A stretch of DNA of 64,000 bases from JBOGOC01 sp050747525 (lineage in GTDB: Bacteria; Acidobacteriota; Polarisedimenticolia; JACPZX01; DASXTC01), in contig JBOGOC010000107.1 in NCBI GenBank assembly GCA_050747525.1, forward strand, positions 1-64,000, given 5' to 3'. Below, one piece after another: positions 28,578 to 37,894 of the stretch (positions are counted from its first letter, which is position 1; every line of letters begins with the position of its first letter). The translations under genes were made by a program, and so were the position numbers. The notes below the pieces were generated by a model that had not been told where the DNA came from, did not search any database, and worked only from the letters and a program-made list of their open reading frames with translations.

Positions 28578-30137
28578 GTGCGAGCCATGCTTCGTCACGG
28601 TCCGTCGCTGCTGATGGCCGTCGCGCTGTTTGCAGCAGCGGTCGTCCCGGCGCACGCCCAGTCCCAGCCGAAGAAGCCCAACATCCTCATCATCTGGGGT
28701 GATGACATCGGCTACTGGAACGTCAGCGCCTACAACCAGGGCATGATGGGGTACAAGACCCCGAACATCGACCGCATCGCGAAAGAAGGCGCGCTCTTCA
28801 CCGACTGGTATGGCCAGCAGAGCTGCACCGCGGGACGCGCGTCTTTCATCACGGGCCAGGTCGGATACCGCACGGGCCTGCTCAAGGTCGGTCTGCCCGG
28901 GGCCAAGGAAGGGCTTCAGGCGAGGGACGTGACGATCGCCGAGCTGCTGAGGCCTCTGGGCTACGTGACCGGCCAGTTTGGCAAGAACCACCTGGGCGAC
29001 CGCGACGAGCACCTGCCCACCGCGCACGGCTTCGACGAGTTCTACGGGTCCCTCTATCACCTCAACGCCGAGGACGAGCCGGAGCATCCCGACTACTTCA
29101 AGGACCCGGAGATGAGGAAGCGGTACGCGACCCGCGGCGTCCTCCACAGCTGGGCGAACCCGGACGGCACGCAAAGGATCGAGCTGACCGGCCCGCTCAA
29201 CAAGAAGCGGATGGAGACCGTGGACGCCGAGATCACGAAAGAGGCCATGCGCTTCATGGAGGACGCGAAGAAGGCCGGCAAGCCGTTCTTCCTCTGGTGG
29301 AACTCCACGCGCATGCACATCTGGACGCGGCTCAAGGCGGAGTCTCAGGGGAAGACCGGCCTGGGTCTCTATCCCGACGGCATGGTCGAGCACGACGCGA
29401 TGGTGGGGCAGCTGCTCGACAAGCTCAAGGAACTGGGCCTCGAAGACAACACCATCGTGATGTACTCCACCGACAACGGGGCCGAGAAGTTCACCTGGCC
29501 GGACGGTGGCCAATCGCCGTTCCGCGGCGAGAAGGCGACCAACTGGGAGGGCGGCTACCGGGTGCCCACGGCGATCCGCTGGCCGGGCGTGATCAAGCCG
29601 GGCACCGTGATGAACGAGGTGTTCGCCCACGAGGACTTGCTCCCCACGCTCGTGGCGGCCGCGGGCGACCCCGGCGTGAAGGAGAAGCTGCTGAAAGGCA
29701 TGCAGGTCGGCGGCAGGACCTTCAAGGTGCATCTCGATGGCTACAACATCACGGATGCGCTCGCCGGGAAGTCCCCCGGCCCGCGCAAGGAGTTCTTCTA
29801 CTTCAATGACGACGGCTCACTGGTCGGGCTGCGCTACAACCAGTGGAAGGTGGTCTTCGCCGAGCAGCGCGCGCACGGCTTCGATGTCTGGCAGGAGCCC
29901 TTCGTGTCGCTGCGGCTGCCCAAGCTCTTCAACCTGCGCTCCGATCCCTTCGAGACCGCCGACCACGAGAGCATGGACTACGAGCGCTGGCGGGTCGAGC
30001 ACCTGTTCGTCATGGTTCCCGCCCAGGAGTACGTCGGCCGGTTCCTGTCGACGTTCAAGGAGTTCCCGCCGAGTCAGAGGCCGGGCAGCTTCTCGATCGA
30101 TGACGCGATGGAGGCGCTCCAGTCATCGAGCAACTAG
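28578..30137 (+). CDS. Exported arylsulfatase (formylglycine sulfatase family)
   Basis: The 519-residue protein has a signal peptide (LLMAVALFAAAVVPAHAQ) and the sulfatase fold. Metal ligands are in ILIIWGDDIG; the residue to be oxidised to formylglycine is Cys 83 in SCTAGRASF, a C-x-A-x-R variant of the common C-x-P-S-R. GKNHLGD and STDNGAEKF supply further active-site residues. It would hydrolyse sulfate esters in the periplasm or outside. No formylglycine-generating enzyme gene is in the window. GTG 28578 or ATG 28587 is the start. It belongs to the envelope operon, so it may use the adjacent barrels for substrate entry. Confidence 0.92.
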   Translation: MRAMLRHGPSLLMAVALFAAAVVPAHAQSQPKKPNILIIWGDDIGYWNVSAYNQGMMGYKTPNIDRIAKEGALFTDWYGQQSCTAGRASFITGQVGYRTGLLKVGLPGAKEGLQARDVTIAELLRPLGYVTGQFGKNHLGDRDEHLPTAHGFDEFYGSLYHLNAEDEPEHPDYFKDPEMRKRYATRGVLHSWANPDGTQRIELTGPLNKKRMETVDAEITKEAMRFMEDAKKAGKPFFLWWNSTRMHIWTRLKAESQGKTGLGLYPDGMVEHDAMVGQLLDKLKELGLEDNTIVMYSTDNGAEKFTWPDGGQSPFRGEKATNWEGGYRVPTAIRWPGVIKPGTVMNEVFAHEDLLPTLVAAAGDPGVKEKLLKGMQVGGRTFKVHLDGYNITDALAGKSPGPRKEFFYFNDDGSLVGLRYNQWKVVFAEQRAHGFDVWQEPFVSLRLPKLFNLRSDPFETADHESMDYERWRVEHLFVMVPAQEYVGRFLSTFKEFPPSQRPGSFSIDDAMEALQSSSN

Positions 30138-30166
30138 ATACGAGGTAACCGGCCCGGGGCCACGGA

Positions 30167-31357
30167 GTGATCCAGGTGCCCACGCCGCCGCCATCCGACT
30201 TTTCGCTCATCCTTGGCGGTCCTCTGTTCCGGCTCCTGCGCCGGGCCCGCCTCACGGGAAACGCGCTGGAGTTGCTTCACCGGCGGATCCTCGTGCTGGT
30301 GTCGATCGCCTGGCTGCCGCTCCTGCTGCTCTCGATCCTGGAGGGGCGGGCCTGGGGCCGCTCCGTCACGATCCCCTTCCTGCACGACGCGGACACCCAC
30401 GCCCGCCTGCTCGTTGCTCTTCCCATGCTGATCATGGCCGAGGTGATCGTGCACCAGCGCCTGCGCCTCGTGCTCGTGCAGTTCATCGAGACGGACCTGA
30501 TCCCGGAGGCGTCGCGGGATGGGTTCCTTGGCGCCATCGAGTCGGCGAGGCGGTGGCGAGACTCCGTCCTGGCCGAGGCTCTGCTGATCGCGCTGGTCTA
30601 CGTGGGCGGCGTGGGGTTCCTGTGGCGCAGGCACGTGGCCCTGGGCGTGGCGACCTGGTATGGCGTCGAGACGGACGGCCTGCTCCAGCCGTCACGCGCC
30701 GGCTGGTGGCTCGGTTGCGTGAGCCTTCCGTTGCTGCAGTTCCTGCTGCTGCGCTGGTATTGGCGGATCTTCCTCTGGGCCCGCCTCCTGTGGCAGGTGT
30801 CGCGCCTCGATCTTCATCTCGTGCCCGCGCACCCGGACCGTTCGGGCGGGCTCGGCTTCCTGACGATCACGGGCCATGCCTTCAAGCCGCTGTTGCTGGC
30901 CCAGGGGACGATGGTGGCGGGGGCGATGGCCAATCGGATCTTCTTCATGGGGAATTCGCTGCCCGATTTCAAGGTGGAGATCGTCGGGCTGGTCGTGGCG
31001 ATGCTGCTCATCATCCTGGGCCCGTTGCTCGTCTTCGCGCGACCCCTGGCGAACCTGAAACGCACGGGGTTGTGCGACTATGGCGCGCTCGCCCACCGAT
31101 ACGTGGCGGAGTTCGACCGGAAGTGGCTGCGCGGCGGGGCGGGCCCGGCCGAGCCCCTTCTCGGAAGTGCCGACGTGCAATCGCTGGCCGATCTGTCCAA
31201 CAGCTTCAGGGTGGTGGAAGAGATGCGCCCGATACCGTTCACGTTGCGGACCGTTGTCCAGCTTGGCGTCGTGTCGTTGATCCCCGTGGCGCCCCTGGTG
31301 CTCACCATGGTTTCGCCGCAGGTGCTGCTGCAGCGGATCTTGAAGATCGTGTTCTAG
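30167..31357 (+). CDS. Polytopic membrane protein, unknown function
   Basis: GTG 30167 begins a 396-residue protein with about seven to eight hydrophobic helices (ILVLVSIAWLPLLLLSILEG; WWLGCVSLPLLQFLLLRWYW; GLVVAMLLIILGPLLVFA). Conserved-looking polar segments between helices include HPDRSGGLGFL and VHQRLRLVLVQFIE. I do not recognise a named family. It is the last gene of the envelope operon, 29 bases after the sulfatase. Its 3' end overlaps the convergent YtxH-like gene by 4 bases. Confidence 0.75.
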   Translation: MIQVPTPPPSDFSLILGGPLFRLLRRARLTGNALELLHRRILVLVSIAWLPLLLLSILEGRAWGRSVTIPFLHDADTHARLLVALPMLIMAEVIVHQRLRLVLVQFIETDLIPEASRDGFLGAIESARRWRDSVLAEALLIALVYVGGVGFLWRRHVALGVATWYGVETDGLLQPSRAGWWLGCVSLPLLQFLLLRWYWRIFLWARLLWQVSRLDLHLVPAHPDRSGGLGFLTITGHAFKPLLLAQGTMVAGAMANRIFFMGNSLPDFKVEIVGLVVAMLLIILGPLLVFARPLANLKRTGLCDYGALAHRYVAEFDRKWLRGGAGPAEPLLGSADVQSLADLSNSFRVVEEMRPIPFTLRTVVQLGVVSLIPVAPLVLTMVSPQVLLQRILKIVF

Positions 31358-31602
31358 CCCTGGCGCCCTTGATTCCACGCCTCCTCGATCATCGAGGCCG
31401 CGTGGGACACGGCGTCGCGCATCCGATCGGCCCCACGGCCGGCCTGCCCGGCGGCGTCGTCCAGCATGGAGAGCAGCTTCTCACGCGTCTCCCGTCCCGA
31501 GCGCGGCGCCAGCAGCAGCGCCACGCCCGCGCCCACGGCGGCCCCGGCTAGAAACGCCAGCGCCACGGTGGCCGCGCCCGACCCTCTCGATTCGTCGCTC
31601 AT
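31354..31602 (-). CDS. YtxH-like small membrane-anchored protein
   Basis: The 82-residue product has one N-terminal membrane segment (ATVALAFLAGAAVGAGVALLL) followed by APRSGRETREKLL, the signature of YtxH/gas-vesicle-like small proteins, and an amphipathic helix. GGAGGTGA lies at good distance from ATG 31602. The start overlaps the stop of the DUF948-like gene. Proteins of this type are often stress-related; role unknown. Confidence 0.85.
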   Translation of the reverse strand: MSDESRGSGAATVALAFLAGAAVGAGVALLLAPRSGRETREKLLSMLDDAAGQAGRGADRMRDAVSHAASMIEEAWNQGRQG

Positions 31603-31982
31603 GTCGTCTCACCTCCATCCGGCGGCTTCGAGCCGCGGCTGAACATCTTGTATCCCGCCAGCACGGCCGGCACGATGGCCGCGGCCACCATGCTCACCTG
31701 GCGCATGGTGCCCGTGGCGTGACGGACCGCCCCGCCGAACTCGGACAGCCCGGCGGCCACGTCCTTCACGCGCTGCGCTCCCTGCTCGACGGCCTCGGTG
31801 GCGCGGTTGACGTGCCCCAGCGCCTCGCCGGCCTGATCGAGCGTCGTGTTCAGGCGCGCGCCGGTCGTCTTGAGGAACTCCCTGGTCTCGCGCAGGGTCG
31901 CCCGCAGCTCGACCAGCGCCTGAATGAGCGGCACGGCCACCAGCGCGGCCAGGATGAGAAGCACCCATTGCCAGGTCTGCAC
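31599..31982 (-). CDS. DUF948-like membrane protein
   Basis: GTG 31982 follows AGGAGGTGA. The 127-residue protein has an N-terminal membrane helix (WVLLILAALVAVPLIQALV) and then a coiled-coil-like helix with heptads (LRETREFLKTTGARLNTTLDQ) containing the E-A-V-E-Q-G-A-Q-R-V-K-D segment typical of DUF948 proteins. A second short hydrophobic segment is near the end. It lies between the kinase and the YtxH-like gene, both tightly spaced, suggesting a shared envelope or stress role. Confidence 0.8.
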   Translation of the reverse strand: MQTWQWVLLILAALVAVPLIQALVELRATLRETREFLKTTGARLNTTLDQAGEALGHVNRATEAVEQGAQRVKDVAAGLSEFGGAVRHATGTMRQVSMVAAAIVPAVLAGYKMFSRGSKPPDGGETT

Positions 31983-31993
31983 GCGTCACCTCC

Positions 31994-34708
31994 TCAGTGG
32001 GGCAGAAGAGCGGGCCAGTTCACCACGATCGACAGGGTTTCGTTGGCGGAATACTCCTTGTTGGTCATCACCAGAAGGCGCTCGCCGTCGGCGGCGATCT
32101 CGAACTGCTCCAGATCGGAATGCTGGAACAGGCGGCGCGGCCGGCCGAACGTGAGAGCGCCACCTTCCAGGACGGCGTCGGCGGCGAGGATCTCTCCGCC
32201 CTGGCCAAGCCACGCGATCATGCGCCCCTGCTTCGCCCACAGCGGCCGGGCTCCGCCCTCGGTGGAGACCTGCCGTCTCGAGCCGCCGTCGGGATAGGAC
32301 ATGACGTACACCTCGAGGCGCCCCGACTCGTCCGAGACGTACGCCATCCACCGTCCGTCGGGAGACCAGCGGGCTCCCCCCTCGTCGAAACGGGTCTGCA
32401 ACAGGGGCCGCGGCGTCCCCGTGGGAAAGGGGGTGACCCAGATGTCTCCACGGGAGGCGTCGTCCTGGATGAAGGCGATCTCACGCCCGTCGGGAGACCA
32501 GTCGGACATGAACTTGGTCCGATCGGACTCGAGGATGACCTGCGGCTCTCCGCGGCCGCTCACCTCCATGGTGTAGAGATCGAACTGCGCGGACTTCCGA
32601 TCGGCGCTGAACGCGATGCGGCTTCCGTCGGGAGACCAGACCGGGGACGCCTCGGCGCCCGGCTCGAGAGTGAACCGTGTGCGGGAACCTCGCGCCAGGT
32701 CCGTGATCCAGATGTCGGGGGTTCCGGTGGTCGGATCGGTGAAGACCACGGTGGCCTGGCGGCCGTCAGGGGACAGGTCGAGCATGGGGAACAGGTCGGC
32801 CGGCTCCTCGATGCGGCTGAGCTGGTTCCCCGCCAGATCGTGCCATCCGAGCTCCATCCCCGTCTGCTCGGCGCCCTCCATGAAGGCCAGGAGGCCCGTG
32901 TCGGAGACGTCGAAGATGCCGCGCACCGCCCCCTGGATCATGCGCACGCTGTCGATCAGGTTGACCGGGTCCCCCTTCAGCTCGAGCGAGGCCGCGTCGA
33001 AGGGCTGCGCCATCAGCGCCGAGCCGCGCATGAAGAGCAGGTTCCCCGCGGCATAGGAAACCTGCGAGCCGGCGCGGGTCACCACGCGCGTGGCTTTCTC
33101 CCCCAGCTTCCCGAGCCGGATGGTGCTCATCTCCCCCGGCGAGACCCCCGACACGCGCGCCACGAACAGGAAGTGCTCGCCGTCCGGCAGGAAATGCGGC
33201 GAGCGGTGGGAGTTCTCGCTGGAGGCCTGGTCCAGCTCGGTGACCGGCTCGGAGGCGCCGCCGCCGGCGGAGGTCCTGTGCAGAGGCGTGTTGAAGGAGG
33301 GAGTGAACAGGATGACGCCGTCGCGGTTCCAGGTTCCGCCCTTGCCGGCGGGCACATCGCACAGCTTCACCGGCGGCCCGCCTCCGGTCTCGATCCGGTA
33401 CAGACCGTTCCGTCCGAAGTAGCCGATGGATCGGCCGTCCGGGGACCAGAAGGGATAGGAGGCGTCGTCCGTTCCGGCGAGAACCGTGGTGGTGAAGGAT
33501 TCGAGAGCCCGCAGGTGGAGGCTCACCTTCCCATGCGCGTCACGTCCCACGAACACGATGCGCCGGCCGTCCGGCGAGAGGGCGGGCGGGCCAGGTTGCG
33601 TGGTCTGCAGGTGGTACCGGATTCCCTCGGGAGGGACGATCGAGGCCTTCAGGACCGGCGCGGCCGCAGGCCGGGAGGCGAGGCCCCCGGCCCACAGCGC
33701 GACGGCGGTAGCCAGCCCCGCGGCGGCCGCGATCCAGGCCACGCGCTCGCGCCGGAGGGAGGCCCCCCGCGCCGGTCGCCCCGCCTCGGCCAAGCCGGCG
33801 GCGCGCCCCGCCGAGGCTGCGCTCTGCCCCTCCACGATCCCACGCAGCTGCAGCATGACGTCGTGCATCGTCTGCCATCGATCCTCGGGGTCCTTGGCCA
33901 GGCACGCGCGCAGCAGGTGGTCCAGGGCCGCGGGCGCGGTGGGGCTCACCTCGGTCAGGGGGCGCGGCTCGTCGCGCAGGATGGCCGCCACCAGGCTGGC
34001 GCGGTTCTTCCCCTCGAACGCGCGCCGGCCGGTGAGCATTTCGTACAGGACCACGCCGAAGGCGAAGACGTCGCTGCGCGTGTCGGCCTCGCCCCCTTCC
34101 AGCTGCTCCGGGGCCATGTACTGGAACGTCCCCACCACCGCCCCCTCCGTGGTGAGGGGCGTGGAGCGCAGGGCGGTGGGCATGCCGGTGAGAGGGGAGG
34201 CCGGGTCTCCTGACCGGGGCGAGACGGCCGATGCCACCTGGCGCGCCAGGCCGAAGTCGAGCAGCTTGGCGCCGGAGCGGGTGATCATGATGTTGCCCGG
34301 CTTCAGATCACGGTGCACGACGCCGCTGCGGTGGGCCCTGTCGAGAGCGTCGGCGATCTGCACGGCCACGTTGAGCGCCATGCCCGTGGGGAGCGGGCCC
34401 GACTGCAGCTTCATGGCCAGCGTCTCACCCTCCAGGTGCTCCATGACCAGGTAGTCCATGTCCTGATCGCGCCCGATGTCGTACAGCACGCAGATGTGAG
34501 GGTGATTGAGCTGGGAGACCGAGCGGGCCTCACGCTCGAACCGCTGGCGCAGGATGGGGTCCGCCGACAGGTGGGACGGCAGCACCTTCACCGCCACCGT
34601 GCGGTCCAGCCGCGTATCCCGCGCCTTGTAGACCTCTCCCATGCCGCCGGCCCCCAGCGAATCGATGATCTCGTAGGGGCCCAGGCGCGAGCCTGTCTTC
34701 AATGGCAC
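31994..34708 (-). CDS. Membrane Ser/Thr protein kinase with extracytoplasmic TolB-like propeller
   Basis: The 904-residue protein starts at GTG 34708. Residues about 10-290 are a eukaryotic-like kinase: GAGGMGEVYKA glycine loop, VAVKVLP lysine, HRDLKPGNIM catalytic loop, DFGLA, and APEQL after a long activation loop. A membrane helix (AWIAAAAGLATAVALWAGGL) leads to about 530 residues of repeated WSPDG blades, a TolB/WD40-like propeller expected outside the membrane. The propeller probably senses a ligand or protein and controls phosphorylation in the cytoplasm. Such fusions are abundant in Acidobacteriota. It heads an operon with the DUF948-like and YtxH-like genes. Confidence 0.93.
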   Translation of the reverse strand: MPLKTGSRLGPYEIIDSLGAGGMGEVYKARDTRLDRTVAVKVLPSHLSADPILRQRFEREARSVSQLNHPHICVLYDIGRDQDMDYLVMEHLEGETLAMKLQSGPLPTGMALNVAVQIADALDRAHRSGVVHRDLKPGNIMITRSGAKLLDFGLARQVASAVSPRSGDPASPLTGMPTALRSTPLTTEGAVVGTFQYMAPEQLEGGEADTRSDVFAFGVVLYEMLTGRRAFEGKNRASLVAAILRDEPRPLTEVSPTAPAALDHLLRACLAKDPEDRWQTMHDVMLQLRGIVEGQSAASAGRAAGLAEAGRPARGASLRRERVAWIAAAAGLATAVALWAGGLASRPAAAPVLKASIVPPEGIRYHLQTTQPGPPALSPDGRRIVFVGRDAHGKVSLHLRALESFTTTVLAGTDDASYPFWSPDGRSIGYFGRNGLYRIETGGGPPVKLCDVPAGKGGTWNRDGVILFTPSFNTPLHRTSAGGGASEPVTELDQASSENSHRSPHFLPDGEHFLFVARVSGVSPGEMSTIRLGKLGEKATRVVTRAGSQVSYAAGNLLFMRGSALMAQPFDAASLELKGDPVNLIDSVRMIQGAVRGIFDVSDTGLLAFMEGAEQTGMELGWHDLAGNQLSRIEEPADLFPMLDLSPDGRQATVVFTDPTTGTPDIWITDLARGSRTRFTLEPGAEASPVWSPDGSRIAFSADRKSAQFDLYTMEVSGRGEPQVILESDRTKFMSDWSPDGREIAFIQDDASRGDIWVTPFPTGTPRPLLQTRFDEGGARWSPDGRWMAYVSDESGRLEVYVMSYPDGGSRRQVSTEGGARPLWAKQGRMIAWLGQGGEILAADAVLEGGALTFGRPRRLFQHSDLEQFEIAADGERLLVMTNKEYSANETLSIVVNWPALLPH

Positions 34709-34845
34709 GTCAGACGTCTCCGGTGGCCCGATGACTTCGGGCCGCTATTGTAGCCCGTGGCCCTTCACCGGGGGATCGGGTAGCATGTGGGGAAATCATG
34801 ACATCGACCGGCCCGGCCGGCAGGACAATCCCAGTCGAGGAGACC

Positions 34846-36645
34846 ATGAGCGTCGCAACGCAGAAGCGCACGGCCAACAAGGCGCTGCTGTCCTGGGTGG
34901 ACGAGATGGCGCGGCTCTGCGAGCCCGAGCGCATTCAGTGGTGCGACGGCTCACAGGAAGAGTACGACCGGCTCTGCCGGCAGATGGTGGAGGCGGGGAC
35001 CTTCATCCGCCTCGACGAGTCGAAGCGACCCAACAGCTACCTATGCCGTTCCGACCCGGGCGACGTGGCGCGCGTGGAGGATCGCACCTTCGTGTGCAGC
35101 CGCAACCCCGACGACGCGGGCCCCACCAACAACTGGGTCGACCCGGCCCAGATGAAGGCCACCCTCAAGGGACTGTTCGCCGGATGCATGCGCGGGCGCA
35201 CGATGTACGTCATCCCCTTCAGCATGGGGCCTCTGGGGTCGCCCATCGCGCACATCGGAGTGCAGCTCACCGACTCGGCCTACGCGGTCGTGAACATGCG
35301 CATCATGACCCGCATGGGCTCGCAGGTCCTCGACGTGCTGGGCGACGGAGAGTTCGTGCCCTGCATGCATTCGGTGGGAGCGCCGCTGGCGCCCGGGCAG
35401 AAGGACGTCCCGTGGCCGTGCAACGCCGAGAACAAGTACATCGTCCACTTCCCCGAAGAGCGGGCCATCTGGTCGTACGGCAGCGGATACGGCGGCAACG
35501 CGCTGCTGGGCAAGAAGTGCTTCGCGCTGCGCATCGCCTCCACCATGGGGCGCGACGAGAACTGGATGGCCGAGCACATGCTCATCATGGGAGTGGAGTC
35601 CCCCGACGGCCGCAAGACCTACGTGGCCGCCGCCTTCCCCAGCGCGTGCGGCAAGACCAACTTCGCCATGCTCATCCCGCCGGACGCCTTCAAGGGCTGG
35701 AAGATCTGGACGGTGGGAGACGACATCGCCTGGATCAAGCCGGATGCGCACGGGGAGCTGCACGCCATCAACCCCGAGGCGGGCTTCTTCGGGGTGGCCC
35801 CGGGCACCTCCTACGACACCAACCCCAACGCCATGGAGACCATGCGCTCCAACTCCATCTTCACCAACGTGGCGTTCACCGACGACGGGGACGTGTGGTG
35901 GGAAGGGATGACCGACACGCCCCCCGCGCACCTGATCGACTGGACCGGGCGCGACTGGACACCGGGGTGCGGGCGCCCCGCGGCGCACCCCAACGCGCGC
36001 TTCACCGCGCCGGCGTCCCAGTGTCCCACCATCGACCCGGCCTGGGAGGACCCGACGGGGGTGCCGATCAAGGCCTTCATCTTCGGAGGCCGGCGCGAGC
36101 AGACCATCCCGCTCGTGTATCAGGCGTTCAACTGGAACCACGGGGTGTACCTGGGAGCCACCGTGGGGTCGGAGACCACCGCGGCGGCTGCGGGAGAGGT
36201 GGGGAAGCTGAGGCGTGACCCGATGGCCATGCGCCCCTTCTGCGGCTACAACATGGGCGACTACTTCCGGCACTGGATCATCATGGGCAAGCGCGTCAGC
36301 GAGACCCCGCGCATCTTCCACGTCAACTGGTTCCGCAAGGACTCCAACGGCGGGTTCATGTGGCCGGGCTTCCGCGAGAACATGCGCATCCTGAAGTGGA
36401 TCGTGGAGCGCGCCAACTTCGGGGCCAAGGCCAAGGAGACCCCCATCGGGTGGGTCCCCCGCTACGAGGACGTCGACTGGGCGGGGCTGAACTACCCGCG
36501 CCGCACGTGGGACGAGATGATGGCCGTGGATCGCTCGGTCTGGAAGCTGCAGACGCTGCAGCACGAGGAGCTGTTCCTCCAGATCAGCGATCACCTGCCC
36601 AAGGAGCTCATCTTCGAGCGCGAGATGCTGGTCAGCCGGCTGTAG
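34846..36645 (+). CDS. pckG: Phosphoenolpyruvate carboxykinase (GTP)
   Basis: The 599-residue protein has the GTP-PEPCK hallmarks: RTMYVIPFSMGP, the kinase-1a loop FPSACGKTNFAM, kinase-2-like TVGDDIAWIK, and the C-terminal FGGRREQTIPLVYQ and NWFRKD. It interconverts oxaloacetate and phosphoenolpyruvate with GTP/GDP, the first committed step of gluconeogenesis. ATG 34846 is preferred because GAGGAG lies five bases upstream; an in-frame ATG at 34798 has no ribosome site. It stands alone in orientation, divergent from the kinase gene, and is followed by an unrelated secreted protein after 22 bases. Confidence 0.96.
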   Translation: MSVATQKRTANKALLSWVDEMARLCEPERIQWCDGSQEEYDRLCRQMVEAGTFIRLDESKRPNSYLCRSDPGDVARVEDRTFVCSRNPDDAGPTNNWVDPAQMKATLKGLFAGCMRGRTMYVIPFSMGPLGSPIAHIGVQLTDSAYAVVNMRIMTRMGSQVLDVLGDGEFVPCMHSVGAPLAPGQKDVPWPCNAENKYIVHFPEERAIWSYGSGYGGNALLGKKCFALRIASTMGRDENWMAEHMLIMGVESPDGRKTYVAAAFPSACGKTNFAMLIPPDAFKGWKIWTVGDDIAWIKPDAHGELHAINPEAGFFGVAPGTSYDTNPNAMETMRSNSIFTNVAFTDDGDVWWEGMTDTPPAHLIDWTGRDWTPGCGRPAAHPNARFTAPASQCPTIDPAWEDPTGVPIKAFIFGGRREQTIPLVYQAFNWNHGVYLGATVGSETTAAAAGEVGKLRRDPMAMRPFCGYNMGDYFRHWIIMGKRVSETPRIFHVNWFRKDSNGGFMWPGFRENMRILKWIVERANFGAKAKETPIGWVPRYEDVDWAGLNYPRRTWDEMMAVDRSVWKLQTLQHEELFLQISDHLPKELIFEREMLVSRL

Positions 36646-36667
36646 CCAGGCCGGCAGGGAGGCGACG

Positions 36668-37117
36668 ATGCGCACACTGCTAGGGACCGTGGGGATCGTT
36701 GTGCTGGCGCTCGGGGCGGCCGCCGCCTCGGCCGAGGAATCGAAGCCCGCCCTCGTCGACTGCCAGATGAAGTTCAACATCAAGGGGTGGTCGGCCTTCT
36801 ACAAGACCTCCAAGGGAGAAGGGACCATCACCTGCTCCAACGGAGCCACGGCCAAGGTGACGATCAAGGCCACGGGGGGCGGCATCACCTTCGGCAAGTC
36901 CGAGATCATCGATGCCACCGGCAAGTTCACCGGCGCCAAGAGCATCGACGAGCTGTTCGGCTCCTACGTCCAGGCCGAGGCGCACGCCGGTGCCGGCAAG
37001 TCGGCCGACGCCCAGGCGCTCACCAAGGGAGAGGTCTCCCTGGCCATCTCCGGGACGGGGCGCGGCGTGGACGTCGGCTTCGCCTTCGGCAAGTTCACCA
37101 TCAAGAAGGCGGGGTAG
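36668..37117 (+). CDS. Small secreted protein, unknown function
   Basis: GGGAGGCGACG precedes ATG 36668. The signal peptide ends near AAAASAEE; the 125-residue mature protein is rich in Gly, Thr and Ala with strand-like segments (GEGTITCSNGATAKVTIKAT, then GRGVDVGFAFGKFTIKKAG). Two Cys may form a disulfide. It resembles nothing I can name with certainty. It is probably read through from the PEPCK gene. Confidence 0.72.
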   Translation: MRTLLGTVGIVVLALGAAAASAEESKPALVDCQMKFNIKGWSAFYKTSKGEGTITCSNGATAKVTIKATGGGITFGKSEIIDATGKFTGAKSIDELFGSYVQAEAHAGAGKSADAQALTKGEVSLAISGTGRGVDVGFAFGKFTIKKAG

Positions 37118-37143
37118 CCGGGTCCCAGCTTTGCATATTTATG

Positions 37144-37172
37144 CCTCATGACGTACATTTCCGTGCATGAGG
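37144..37172 (+). promoter_or_regulatory. Inverted-repeat operator at the VapBC start
   Basis: CCTCATG (37144-37150) and CATGAGG (37166-37172), 15 bases apart, form an inverted repeat that includes the antitoxin start codon. Next to it, GCAT-ATTT-ATGC (37133-37144) gives an AT-rich palindrome, likely containing the -10 region. Antitoxin-mediated autoregulation is expected from the family. Confidence 0.6.
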
Positions 37173-37406
37173 ACCACCATCGAGATCAGCAACGAGCTTC
37201 TACGGCAGGCCAAGAAGAAGGCGGCCGACTCGGGAGTGCCGCTGCGTGAAGTCGTCGAGGCGGCGCTGCGCGGATACCTTGCACCCCGGCGTCCTCACGA
37301 GAAGTTTCGCTTGCGTTGGCGGCCTGCTGTGAAAGGCAAGATCCAGCCTGGCGTGAACCTCGACGATCGTCAAAGTCTCTGGGATCTGATGGACGGCCGG
37401 GATTGA
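37167..37406 (+). CDS. VapB-type antitoxin
   Basis: The 79-residue protein begins MRTTIEISNELLRQAKKKAA, the strand-helix start of ribbon-helix-helix antitoxins, and its C-terminal part is polar and basic and ends LWDLMDGRD, the part that would wrap around the toxin. It should bind the operator overlapping its own start codon and neutralise the adjacent PIN toxin. Its TGA overlaps the toxin TTG start (TTGA). Confidence 0.85.
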   Translation: MRTTIEISNELLRQAKKKAADSGVPLREVVEAALRGYLAPRRPHEKFRLRWRPAVKGKIQPGVNLDDRQSLWDLMDGRD

Positions 37407-37894
37407 TCGCGATCGACACGAACATCCTGGTGTATGCGCGAAGGGGCGAATCGATCCATCATCAGAAGGCCTCCGATCTCGTGACACGGCTGTCAGAGGG
37501 GAGCGCCGCCTGGGCCATTCCGTGGCCGTGCATCTATGAATACCTGAGGGTGGTGACTCATCCACGAGTCTTCACCCCGCCCACGGCCGTGGAGTGGGCT
37601 CTGGAGGATCTGGCGGCGCTTTTCGAGTCTCCTTCGCTAGGTCTGCTCGGAGAGGGTCCCGCTCATGCGCAGCACCTTGCGCGGATGATTTCCGAGGGCC
37701 ATGCCGTCGGGAACCTCGCTCACGATGCGCACATCGCGGCGCTTCTGATCGAGCACGGGGTGAAGGAGTTCTACTCGACGGATCGGGACTTCCGCCGGTT
37801 CCCCGGCCTGCGGGTCATCCATCCGTTCGAAGCCCACCTGCGGGAGCCGGCCGCCCGGCGCTACCGCGCGCGGCGTCCTGCAGGAATCCGCTAG
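37403..37894 (+). CDS. VapC-type PIN-domain ribonuclease toxin
   Basis: From TTG 37403 the 163-residue protein has a full PIN acidic set: D5 (IDTN), E46 (YEYLR), D108 (HDAHIAAL) and D127/D129 (STDRDF). VapC toxins cleave tRNA or rRNA when the antitoxin is lost. TTG is chosen because homology begins there and it overlaps the antitoxin stop; the same frame is open to an ATG at 37316, but that stretch lies inside the antitoxin gene. The gene ends just before an Rhs leftover, converging with the Rhs pair. Confidence 0.85.
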   Translation: MIAIDTNILVYARRGESIHHQKASDLVTRLSEGSAAWAIPWPCIYEYLRVVTHPRVFTPPTAVEWALEDLAALFESPSLGLLGEGPAHAQHLARMISEGHAVGNLAHDAHIAALLIEHGVKEFYSTDRDFRRFPGLRVIHPFEAHLREPAARRYRARRPAGIR

